A DNA stretch of 35,000 bases, from contig NC_135567.1 of assembly GCF_964340395.1 (NCBI RefSeq), forward strand, positions 10,691,984-10,726,983, written 5' to 3'. Source of the DNA: Glandiceps talaboti (Eukaryota; Hemichordata; Enteropneusta; Spengelidae). Numbering within the stretch: the first letter of the stretch is position 1; each line of letters begins with the position of its first letter. The notes under the pieces were generated by a model. It was not told where the DNA came from. It saw only the letters and a program-made list of their open reading frames with translations, and made no database searches. The translations under genes and the position numbers were made by a program. Positions 24,983-34,760 of this stretch are shown here, one piece after another.

Positions 24983-25118
24983 AATCGTTTTTGTTGATGA
25001 ATTCGCCAAGTGTATACATCGTATAACTACACCACCATCCAATGACCTTGCTTCATTTTCATTTGATCAAATATCCGGGTTCACAAATCCTGTCGTGTTT
25101 GACGTCAACACCTATAAT
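24983..25118 (+). CDS. Notch-ligand-like protein, MNNL/C2 exon b
   Basis: Acceptor CTTATTCTATAG, donor TATAAT|GTAAGT, phase 2 in and 0 out. The product begins IVFVDEFAKC and includes ITTPPSNDLASFSF and SGFTNPVVFDV. The F-x-NP-V-x-F segment aligns with the strand just before the variable loop of the Delta/Jagged C2 domain, and the cysteine (residue 63) matches the fourth conserved one. A CRE-like TGACGTCA at 25100-25107 falls in coding sequence and is probably coincidental. Confidence 0.8.
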
Positions 25119-26338
25119 GTAAGTAAAAACAGTACTTGTTTTTGGCTATTATCATCGTTATGATTAAAAGTTTAGTAAACATTTTATGGTGGGTCGCGGC
25201 TAATTCGCTGCGCAAACTTCTCGATTTTACATTGTGATTTTAACGTAACAATCATCTCCCGCTATGTGATTGGCTGGTTATATACACAGACGATATATCG
25301 ACACAAGACCACATAATTACATGACGCGGCTTTCAACAAGAGAACATTTCTACATTCCTAAATTTAATCTCATTTTGAGCCAACACAATTTAATGTACGC
25401 AGCCACAAAAGTAACTCGTTACCCAAGCAACTGAAAAAACAGGATTAATACCTACCTTGAAATCCCAGTATTTCTCAGATAAATTGGTTGAAACATTGTC
25501 ATAAAGTCTCGTTTGTCCCCTCTATACCCAACAGGCGTAACGATTCGTATAAGACATTTCACTTCATGCATTTTTGCTTGCTTTTGGTTTTTGTTGTTTT
25601 TTGCTTTTGTTTTGTTTATATTTTTATGTTTATAAGCTTATATTACTGTATTTGTTTCCTTTGGCCAAAATCCCGACTAGTTGAACAAATTATTTTGTAG
25701 TCCAGCCAGAAGTTTAATTTTTTAAAATTTACTTTTCAGTTTCTGATGTATTTGCTTAATTAATTTCTTTTCTTCACTTGGTATGCAAATTTTCTTTTTT
25801 TTCTACCTATCGCCAATACTTATATAATGTATATGTTTATGTCACATAACACCACCCACTCATTGATTCAAATTATAAGATGGTGTCACCGACCTCATCT
25901 GACGCGATTGGCGACGACAAAATCACATAAAAATCACAGACTTTCTACCCATTGGTCCATTTTATACCATAATATATAATCTTTGAAACCACCGTGGTAA
26001 TATATATGGATGAGGATTCGGTATCATGGCTTCCAACTTGAAAAATCAGTGTGAAACAACAAAGGCCAAGTCTGTGTTTGTAGCTCAATACATTGCGAAA
26101 AGCTAAAATAATGTGTACGTATAATAACAAATATTTCACATACAGTAATTTGCAATTTATTGAGTAACAAGCAAAGAGTTGGCATGTGTTGTTTCACATT
26201 GAATTTTCGAATAAGAAAATAAATAAAAGAGGTCATGATAAAATGGTTGTACAAAATAAACACTCAATCCTAATTCATATGACCACTTTGAACTAGTGTC
26301 TATACCAGTGTTACTACCGCCTTTTGATATCTCTGTAG

Positions 26339-26511
26339 CGAGCAATACGTTTAAAGGGGAGGTCATGGGATGATGATAGCGATGAAGGTTTTCCAAACTC
26401 AGACGATGATGAGATGGACACATATGACAGTGACATTCGTACCAAGATAAAACCTTTGGCTGATGGTCAGTGGTACAGATATGAACTACGAGGGATAGAG
26501 AAACAGTCGAT
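26339..26511 (+). CDS. Notch-ligand-like protein, MNNL/C2 exon c
   Basis: Acceptor ATCTCTGTAG, donor TCGAT|GTAAGT, phase 0 in and 2 out. It encodes RAIRLKGRSWDDDSDEG, an acidic loop of about 20 residues, then LADGQWYRYELRGIE. In Notch ligands the corresponding order is an I/L-x-x-E-A-W-x-D strand, an acidic loop, and a G-x-x-W strand leading into R-V-x-C, where DSL begins. The strand and W order match; the loop is unusually acidic (ten Asp/Glu in about 20). Confidence 0.78.
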
Positions 26512-26539
26512 GTAAGTATATGGAACATCCCTTTCCAGG

Positions 26540-26790
26540 TTCACCAATTGTTTGATACAACCATTTAGAAACCAATATAGAAACTCTATATTCTACACAA
26601 AGATAGCAATATTGCAATGTCTAGCTACATTTTGTCTATTATGAAATAAACTGCAACGAGACGCAGACATTTCGGCGCTTATGTTTTGACTTCTGTTTTT
26701 GATATGTGCATATTGGCACTTTAATTTATTTAGACAAAATGTCGTATTCATTCAGTCTTACTATCTTGTGATGTAGAATGACTGCGTTAT
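26540..26790. mobile_element. MITE family D copy 4, truncated, in intron
   Basis: Contains TTTGATACAACCA, AAGATAGCAA, GCTACATTTTGTCTA and the complementary TTAGACAAAATGTCG and TTACTATCTTGTG. The termini are not clear. It occupies the intron where a DSL exon would be expected in a Delta/Jagged gene. Confidence 0.6.
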
Positions 26791-27081
26791 AAATCTGATA
26801 TTTTTTGTTCGAACTAATTCAAATTGGATTTCTGGTAGTAATATTTATTTCTTCGTTCGGCCAAAGAAATACGAGTGACCAAAGGGACCTTGTCACTACT
26901 AGTCGCTAGACGATCACGAGTAGTGGCAAACCCTTAGGTCACAAGCATTTTCCCGCTGAATGAAGAAAAAATATTTGAGAATAACATAATTGTCCCATCG
27001 CCAGTAATATCAAAGAAAAATGGGGGAAAGAAATAGTAATTTTGGACATTTTGACTCAAATTTCAAACACAACAGAACCAA

Positions 27082-27132
27082 TGACGTAGACACGCGTTGT
27101 AGTGACGTATACACGCGTTGTCGTGACGTAGA
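27082..27132. repeat. 21-bp tandem repeat, 2.4 copies
   Basis: Unit TGACGTAKACACGCGTTGT plus two bases, containing a TGACGT half-CRE and the palindrome ACGCGT. It lies in the intron before the first EGF exon. Confidence 0.8.
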
Positions 27133-27422
27133 ACGACCAGTGTATAAATTCCATAATATTAGGTCATTCATGGTATAATAAGAAATGTGTATGATAAAGA
27201 TATTAGGAAACATCAAACTATTACTTCAGAATTCGTCTTTATAAATATGTATACTGTTAGCTTAAGTTTTACAAGACTGTAAGATATCTCGTGTTGCTCA
27301 AACCTCATTGTCCTTGAAAGAGGTTAAAATATGAGTAAGGGCGCCCCCCACGACGAACTGTACAGACTAAACATTTACTGAACGTATAACTATTCAAATT
27401 TTCATCGAAAATTTTCTGACAG

Positions 27423-27580
27423 CCTGACTATTAGAGTTGAAGTGATCTGTAAACCCGGCTGGTCAGGGGCCATGTGTACAAACAACATCAATGAATGTGG
27501 ATCTTCACCATGTCAAAATGGTGGCATTTGTAACGATGCTGTCAACAGCTATAGCTGTACATGTTCTGCAGGATTTCAAG
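27423..27580 (+). CDS. Notch-ligand-like protein, DSL remnant and EGF1 exon
   Basis: Acceptor AATTTTCTGACAG, donor TTTCAAG|GTATG, phase 2 in and 1 out. The join with the previous exon reads QSILTIRVEVICKPGWSGAM then C. In Delta/Jagged, R-V-x-C opens the DSL domain, and V-C-x-x-G-W-x-G-x-x-C closes it about 40 residues later. Here the opening strand runs straight into the closing motif, so the six-cysteine DSL is absent apart from its last two cysteines. EGF1 follows (INECGSSPCQNGG onward) and is completed by the next exon. CGSSPC fits the POGLUT O-glucose motif. Confidence 0.85.
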
Positions 27581-27782
27581 GTATGAACACCAAACACATC
27601 AACTGTTCAATATTATACACATTTCATGGCTGTCAGGGTATTAGTAGCTACGTATTACCTAGAGGGCTGTTATACAACAACTATTTCCCGAGAATAACAG
27701 CTGACAGAAATAACTTGTTATGCAACAGAAGGAGGGGTTATATGATGTCGACTAGTGCCCGAATAAGGCCAGGTAATAAGAG

Positions 27783-27855
<73 letters not shown>

Positions 27856-27926
27856 TATATATATACAGTTATACAGTCCGAATAAATAAACACAATGCGA
27901 TCCTTCGAATCAAAATTCTTTACCAA

Positions 27927-28002
<76 letters not shown>

Positions 28003-28010
28003 GTGTGTGT

Positions 28011-28042
<32 letters not shown>
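27783..28042. repeat. Two (TA)n tracts and a (GT)n tract in intron
   Basis: TA at 27783-27851 and 27929-28000, separated by 77 bp of unique sequence, with GT at 28002-28042 attached to the second. Low-complexity Tyr-Ile frames are artefacts. Confidence 0.95.
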
Positions 28043-28533
28043 TACATAACTATTGACTATTAGGAAAATAGAATACGACCAGTGTCTCGCTATATGCAAA
28101 TTTAGATCACTGTCCGTCACTAGTTCATACGATCTGAGCCAATTACTGAAGGCTATATGAAAACCATGTGTTATAAAAAATTGATATAAATAATACTTAC
28201 TGCTGACATTTACATCGTGAATATTGAGATATCATTTTCAAATGGTAACATTCATTGCTCCATTCCATAATGCATTCAAAAATACTATAGGTAGTTTAAA
28301 ATTCTCTTCATCGTTTGTGGATGTATGTCGTCAACTGATTAGAAGTATACCATCTCTAGGGAGTTGTTTACAGAAAAAGTTTAGTAAAGTTGGTGAATAA
28401 TGATTACATTTATTATTTAAATTCAAAATTAAATTGAAAGTGTATATATTTTACGAAAAATTCAAAATTTTGAAATATGATATCACTCTAAGTTGTCAAT
28501 ATATCAGACAACCAAATCTTTTTTTTTGATCAG

Positions 28534-30086
28534 GAAGCAACTGTCAGACTGATATCGACGACTGTGCAAACTCTCCGTGTCAGAATGGTGGCGTTTGTCA
28601 AGATGGCGTCAACAGCTTCCAGTGTACATGTCAAGCTGGTTATGCAGGTGACATGTGTGGAACAGACATCGATGATTGTGTTACAGCTCCCTGTGTTTAT
28701 GGAAACTGTCTGGATGGGATCAATTCCTACACATGTGACTGTAACAATGGATTTGAAGGCACAGTCTGTGACATTGACATTGATGAATGTGCACCTGGGC
28801 CGTGTGTCCATGGAAACTGTCAGGACAACATCAATTCTTATACTTGTGACTGTGACAGCGGTTATGAAGGTATCAACTGTGACACTGATATTGATGACTG
28901 TGCCACCCAACCTTGTCAAAATGGCGGTATCTGCGTTGATGGCATCGCTAGTTTCCAGTGTACTTGTCAAGTAGGTTTTGCAGGTTCCACGTGTGGCACT
29001 AACATTGATGATTGTGGTGCCAACCCTTGTGTACACGGACAGTGCCAAGATGGTATTAATTCTTACAACTGTGTTTGTGATGCTGGTTATGAGGGTGACA
29101 ACTGTAATGTTGATACTGATGAATGTTTTGCCAATCCCTGTCAAAATGGAGGCGTATGTCAAGACATGATTGGATATTATGACTGTGACTGTCAACCAGG
29201 TTTTGATGGTGCCGATTGTGCACTGAACATAGATGATTGCCATGGCAACCAATGTACAAATGGAGCAACATGTCACGATGGTCTCCAAGACTACACTTGT
29301 TCTTGCATTTCTGGTTACCAGGGACAATACTGCGAGATTGACATTGATGAGTGTACAAGCCATCCATGTCAAAATGGCGCCACGTGTTCCCAAGGTGACA
29401 TCATCAACTTCTACCAGTGCGCATGCGTAGATGGGTTTGATGGTGTAAACTGTGAAATCGATATTGATGAATGTGCAGTCCAGCCGTGTGGCAGTGTTGA
29501 GATATGCATCAATGGTATTAACCAATATGACTGTCTTTGTCCTGATGGCTACACTGGAGTAAACTGTGTGGAAGAAATAAATGAATGTGACAGTAATCCA
29601 TGCCAGAATGGAGCTACCTGTAATGACCTGATTGGACAATACGAATGCGACTGTTCAGATGGTTTCGAAGGAGACCATTGTGAAATAGATATTGACGAAT
29701 GCCATATAAGTCCTTGTGTAAACGATGCTACATGTATTGATAGAATCAACGACTACACGTGTTCATGCATAGATGGCTTCGAAGGCAAGAACTGTGAGGC
29801 TAACATCGATGACTGCATCGTGTCTGCCTGTCAAAACAGCGCCGATTGCGTCGACGGTGTGAATGATTACACATGTGATTGCGTAACTGGTTTCAATGGC
29901 GCCTACTGTGAGATTAATATCGATGACTGTACTGGTAAACCATGTCAGAACTATGGAGTATGTATTGATGGCGTCAATAGCTACAGCTGTAACTGTTCCC
30001 CGGGATTTGAAGGTGAAACGTGTGCTATCAATATTGATGAATGCATTGGAGTAGAGTGTACAAACAACGGAACATGTCTGGATGGA
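28534..30086 (+). CDS. Notch-ligand-like protein, large exon with EGF2 to half of EGF15
   Basis: Acceptor TTTTTTTTGATCAG, donor GATGGA|GTAAGT, phase 1 in and 0 out, 517 codons. It carries 13 complete EGF repeats of 36-40 residues plus the first half of another. Most start D/N-I-D-D/E-C and have C-x-D/N-x4-F/Y-x-C, the calcium-binding and Asp/Asn-hydroxylation signatures. C-x4-[ST]-C sites for O-fucose occur in EGF8, 9, 11, 12 and 15; C-x-S-x-P-C sites for O-glucose in EGF9 and 11. EGF3, 4 and 6 share a shortened loop (CVxGxC). EGF2-EGF3 and EGF5-EGF6 resemble each other at a 336-bp offset. So many EGFs in one exon suggest local tandem duplication. A 369-codon antisense frame is its shadow. 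Confidence 0.95.
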
Positions 30087-30207
30087 GTAAGTACTGTACC
30101 TACTTTAATATAGATGGCACCTTGGAAATGAACTCATTATAAACCTTTTTTCTGTTTCTTTGTAAAATTCAAAACGAAATGTTGTAGTCATTTTATTTTA
30201 AGACAGT

Positions 30208-30720
30208 TGATGTCTTGTACTACCAGATGAGAGAGACTATAGAGTTTCAATTAGAAGGCATGATGTCTTGTACTACCAAATGAGAGAGACTATAGAGCTT
30301 CGGTTACTACCAAACCCATAGAGTTTCAATTAGGAGGCACAATGTTTTTAAATTCTGACACAACATGTTTTGTCATGAATTACACAAGCAAAATACATTC
30401 ATAGATACTACACAGGCACATGAAATTTCACACTCTCTCTCACTTTGAATAAACAGTAAAGTTCTTTGTTTTAACCTTCCTTGTTTCATCCTAAACTGAT
30501 GTTGATTTGTGTTCACAGTGAGATAAAACATATCATTTCATGTGTTTGTGCCCTATTATTTTTTTTTTATTTTCTGTTATTTAATTTGTCCCAAGAAACG
30601 TTATTCCAGCTGTAGAAAACATCATGTTGACTAACTGAAACTATATAGTCACTCTGGTTTGGTAGTAGAAAACATTGAACTGCCTCATTGAAATTATATA
30701 GTCACTCTGGTTTGGTAGTA
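30208..30720. mobile_element. Family B element with doubled termini, in intron
   Basis: The left terminus GAGAGACTATAGAGTTTCAATTAG occurs twice (from 30217 and 30270). The right terminus, its complement TATATAGTCACTCTGGTTTG, also occurs twice (offset 52 bp, to 30720). The body between matches family B (ACAACATG, GTTCACAGTGAGATAAAA). No transposase is seen. Confidence 0.7.
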
Positions 30721-31049
30721 GGTTATGGGAATTCTAAAAAAAAAGTGGTCGGTGTGTACTATAACAGTCTCTTGATGACATAAGTACTATGCATGTTGTT
30801 AGTTTACACACACTCTCCACTGTTTACCTTCCACTAAAGGCTGGGGGGGGGGGAGGTATTTCACTCTAAGGTTCACATATTCATGTTGTCGTTTTTGTGT
30901 AACCATAACAATTGCGCAAGACTCTTTCGTTCGAGACTAACCTTTCGTATAGCTGTACCAGACAACTGTTGATAGATCTAAATTTCAACCTTAGGAACTT
31001 GACCTTTCAGTATACACACTGACAATTTCATATCATCTTGACATTACAG

Positions 31050-31463
31050 ATAAATGGATTCATATGTAGTTGCAAGTCTGGCTGGCTGGGGGACCTATGT
31101 CACGAGGAAGACCACTGCATAGACAATCTGTGTCAAAACGAGGCTATATGTCAGACGTTTGGTAACGGCTACAATTGCTTCTGTTCTCGTGGCTGGGAGG
31201 GTATATTTTGTGATGAAGAAACCGACGAATGTGATCCCAATCCGTGTCAAAACGACGCGTCCTGCAAAGATCTATTTGATGCATACACGTGTGCTTGTGC
31301 GGATGGATATATGGGTAAAGACTGTGAAATCGAAGTAGATGAGTGCGCGTCCAATCCCTGTGTTGATGGAACCTGTATTGATGAAATTGGTAGCTGGTAC
31401 TGTGAGTGTAGCGATGACGTATTCGGTACCACCTGCAATGAGACTGAACAGATCAAAACAAAG
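31050..31463 (+). CDS. Notch-ligand-like protein, exon with end of EGF15 through EGF18
   Basis: Acceptor TTGACATTACAG, donor AAAACAAAG|GTAAGC, phase 0 in and out, 138 codons. INGFICSCKSGWLGDLC completes EGF15; EGF16 (EDHCIDNLC) lacks the calcium-binding start, while EGF17 and EGF18 (ETDEC, EVDEC) keep it. EGF17 has the O-fucose site CQNDASC and EGF18 the O-glucose site CASNPC. The exon ends with a short polar stem, NETEQIKTK, leading to the membrane segment of the last exon. Confidence 0.93.
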
Positions 31464-31569
31464 GTAAGCACGCCATCAACGCTGAGACGTTTCTGCTGAA
31501 GTTATTTATCAGAAATCTTGCTTTCAAAGAAGTTGTCTGACAATCTGATTAACTTTCGACTCTACCGAA

Positions 31570-31712
31570 CAACGCAGGTTTTCCCCGGGTACTCCGGTTT
31601 CCTCCTGCATTACTGAACCCATGGGGATGGCCCTCACTGGACTTCTTGGGAGACAAGTGTTTATATACTTAAAGAACTATCCAGTATAAATAAAGATTAT
31701 TATTATAATTCA
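31570..31712 (+). repeat. SINE-like element with AATAAAGATTATTATTA tail
   Basis: Contains CGGGTACTCCGGTTTCCTCC and GGATGGCCCTCACTGGAC and ends in an AT-rich tail. The tail recurs inverted at 19837-19853. The element is in the intron and its family is not assigned. Confidence 0.5.
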
Positions 31713-32087
31713 GTTATTTTGCGAGTATCCTCACAAATGCGAGTTACTTTATAGCTCTTAATCTTTTGTTCTAGTCTTGCCGTAAAAAGGCCTGTTTCTT
31801 GTACGACAATGTTCTTGCACTGCCGTGATATAAAGAGAACAATGTTTTACGACAATGTTTTGTAAGTTGATGTCAATGAAATTGTCCTTGGATACCATGT
31901 TCGTAAAAATATACTAGACAGTTGTGTTCTGTTGTCAGTGGCAAATACTACTGCAAATACATGTCTGAAAATATTATTGGTATGTCACATCATTTGTTTG
32001 TGTGATATTGTGTCATTTAAAGCAGCTCAAGTTGTAACTGGCCTATAATATTTTTGATCCGAAAACAAGCAATATATTCACTAAAAT

Positions 32088-32300
32088 CTTCTTAAACTAT
32101 TAATAATTAGACATCGATTTTATCCATGTATAATACAGTAAGAGGGTGAAATCATGTTTGTTGTTGGGGTACTGATTTTAGGGTGCGGACCTAAAATCAG
32201 TTTGGTTGAATTTATTGTGCCACATTATGTGTAAAGTGTTGATGGAATACATCACTATATCTAACAAAACAATTCCAATGATGGTCACGTGACATGAAGT
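32088..32300 (-). repeat. GTACAATGTC dispersed repeat, copy 3, diverged
   Basis: Shares TAATAATTAGACAT with 23022-23290 and carries the hairpin CTGATTTTAGG / CCTAAAATCAG with loop GTGCGGA, then TTTATTGTGCCA as in the other copies. Confidence 0.55.
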
Positions 32301-32404
32301 GTAACTTTAATGCCACGACATCCTATATGTATGCTGATAACCTTGTATGTATATTATGTAAATTATATTCAATTTGCATAATGTTTTCATGTCACGTTGG
32401 GCTT

Positions 32405-32930
32405 TCATGTTATACTCGGTTATGTGAAGTTATGTTATGTGATGTTATGTTATGTTATGTTATGTGATGTTATGTTATGTGATATTATGTTATGTGATGT
32501 TACTTGATGTTACGTGATGTTATATTATGTTACGTTACATTATGTTGTGTTGTGTTGTGTTGTTGTATTGAGTTGCGTTGCATTGCGTTGTGTTGTGTTG
32601 TGTTGTTGTGTTGTGTTGCGTTGCGTTGCGTTGTGTTGTATTGTGTTGTGTTGTGTTGTGTACATGTTGTGTTGTGTTGTGTTGTGGTGGCCATTGGTCG
32701 GCTGTGTTGTGTTGTATTGCCTTGTGTTGCCTTATGATGTGCTGTGTGATACGAAGCCGTCATATAATGTTGTACAATTATATCATGTTATGTCATATCC
32801 TGTCGTGTCATATTGTGTCGGAATCGTACCATACCACTTTGTGTCGAATCCTGTCATGTCTTGTCATGTCATGCTATCGTATGCTATGTTCAGATATGCT
32901 ATATCGTGCCATTTCATGTTATTCTATGCT
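32405..32930. repeat. Degenerate pentanucleotide satellite
   Basis: Blocks of TTATG, then TTGTG/TTGCG, then TGTCA/TGCTA-like pentamers fade into the final intron boundary. The Cys-Val-Leu-rich frames across it are artefacts. It ends about 50 bp before the last coding exon. Confidence 0.85.
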
Positions 32931-32984
32931 CTTTTCAAGTCCAGTTTTACCTATGACGTCATTCTATCTCAAATTGTATTACAG

Positions 32985-33080
32985 GACAACCTTGGTTCTA
33001 AACTTGGCGGCTCAATAGGTGGTATAGCTGGAGTGGCAGGCGTACTTGGTGTTGGTCTTGGCGTTCGTTTATTGAAGTAA
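32985..33080 (+). CDS. Notch-ligand-like protein, last exon: glycine-zipper membrane segment and stop
   Basis: Acceptor CAAATTGTATTACAG, phase 0, 31 codons and TAA (33078-33080). The sequence begins DNLGSK, then 21 hydrophobic and glycine residues (exon residues 7-27) including G8-x3-G12-x3-G16 and G22-x3-G26, and ends R-L-L-K. This is most simply a type I transmembrane helix with a four-residue cytoplasmic tail. A GPI signal is less likely because charged residues follow the hydrophobic run. Delta and Jagged have tails of 100 or more residues needed for ubiquitin-driven endocytosis; this protein has none. The seven exons together give 895 readable residues. Confidence 0.82.
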   Translation, partial: DNLGSKLGGSIGGIAGVAGVLGVGLGVRLLK

Positions 33081-33300
33081 GGACCATTATCATGTTTATA
33101 TGACATTGGCAGGACACAGGTCAAAGTTTTACACTTGTTTTAAACTTCAAAGCCAGTGCATGGCTTCGTACATTAGCCAGTACGTTAGTTTGTTCGACAG
33201 TTGACCTTTCCACAAGGTCACCTCTCTTGTTTACTGCGCATGCTCGGCATCTGCGCGCTCCATTGTTTGCTGTTGTAAATTCCATAGGGTTGGGAATTCT

Positions 33301-33306
33301 AATAAA
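33301..33306 (+). terminator. Candidate polyadenylation signal of the Notch-ligand-like gene
   Basis: First AATAAA after the stop codon, 221 bp downstream. The actual cleavage site cannot be seen from sequence alone. Confidence 0.45.
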
Positions 33307-33415
33307 CCGTTCCATATTCCTCCGACATTTCGTGTCTGGTTGTCGTCTCAGCATTATTGGTATTAGTGAACTCATCCACATTGACACAGTCGTATGCTTC
33401 TTATTCTAAAGCTGT

Positions 33416-33740
33416 ATTAGCTACACGTGGAACATTTTTGAAACTGTTTTATCATAGATATATTTGCTTACTCGTAAGGCAAATATAAAAAAAAATGTTT
33501 TGTTTCCCATAACCTGACTTAAAAAATAGTGTACATGTAGGTAGGTTGGAATTGTATTTTTATTTTACATTTTTAATTAATTAATTAATTAGCTACACGT
33601 GGAACATTTTTGAAACTGTTTTATCATAGATATATTTGCTTACTCGTAAGGCAAATATAAAAAAAAAGTTTTTGTTTCACATAACCCGACTTCAGAAAAT
33701 AGGGTAGGTAGGTTGGGATTATATTTTTATTTTGCATTTT
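33416..33740. repeat. 172-bp tandem duplication
   Basis: Both copies start ATTAGCTACACGTGGAACAT and run through GGCAAATATAAAAAAAA to GTAGGTAGGTTGG. They are nearly identical in the first half and diverge in the A- and T-rich parts. (TTAA)n lies at the junction. The rest of 33.1-34.6 kb shows no gene. Confidence 0.9.
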
Positions 33741-34652
33741 TTTTAATTACCCAAAGACAAGATACTCGTTGGTCACAGAACATTCGTAACAGTTGATGAG
33801 GTGTAAAAGAAGTAAATGAAGATAATTATGTGATTCAGAAGTAGACAAACACAATATGCAGATTGTGCTGTTATAGGCTGAAATGATAGCGTTTCTCTCT
33901 GGGATGGAATTTAACAAAAGTAACCATAGATACTTTGGCAAGAAAATCTACAGGGAAAAAGAAGTGAATTGGCATAATGTTACCTTTTTGCATTTCAAAA
34001 ATGTTTAGGGTCGACGGCTTAAACTTAGGGTCGGTTGGATTATCAGAAACACACTTTGTTTTTTTTTCTTTGCGTAGTATATCGTACAACCCTGAACAGT
34101 ATTGAATCACCTGTGGATAAACATATTTGTGTAGCAGTACATATCGTATGATACAGTAGCCAATCAAATTAATTAACGTTTGGGTCTGCTACCAAAATCA
34201 GTACACACAACGAGTCATGATTTAAACTAAGGCCTAATAAAACAAAATTGTGTGGTTCCGATTACACTCTCAATTCTATAATAGGTGGGGTAGGTAAATT
34301 TTTATTTTATTTTATCATATTTCTTCTGTATGAGTGTCTAGTTCAGGTTTTCCACTGTTTTCCAAATGGTCTCTGTGTTGTTTATTTCTTCCTATCAGAT
34401 GTACAGCCATTACAGATTGGAAGAACAGTTTTATATTATCTTTTTAAGTTGATGTCAGTTTCCACATCCACTATTTCTCGTGAGACTTCACACAATTTGT
34501 TGCGATTTTATTTTTTTTTCTCGAATACGTAAAAAGAAGTGTAGTGTCGCCAGTGAAAAGCTAGGTGGGTTCGGATAAGCGGAACCAAACAATTATTTGT
34601 TATAGGCCTTATAACTATACTATATACAGAATGTAAAAATAGACCTTTGATC

Positions 34653-34760
34653 GACATGTACAATGTCTAATTATTGGTATTTTAACAATTTTCAGTGAAT
34701 ATATTGTTGGTTTTCTGAACAAAACAATACCCCAAGTACAGCTAGTTTAAGTCTGAATTA
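34653..34760 (+). repeat. GTACAATGTC dispersed repeat, copy 4
   Basis: Shares CATGTACAATGTCTAATTAT and GGTATTTTAACAATTTTCAG with the other copies. It closely matches the complement of 23022-23075. Confidence 0.7.

Noticed and set aside
28530-29639. 369-codon antisense frame across the EGF exon
   Set aside because: It mirrors the EGF codon pattern of the plus strand, has no domain of its own, and the sense strand has splice sites and a clear EGF fold.
32504-33080. 188-codon Cys-Val-Leu frame running into the last exon
   Set aside because: Mostly translated pentamer satellite; the real last exon starts at the acceptor 32984|32985, in phase with the upstream exon.
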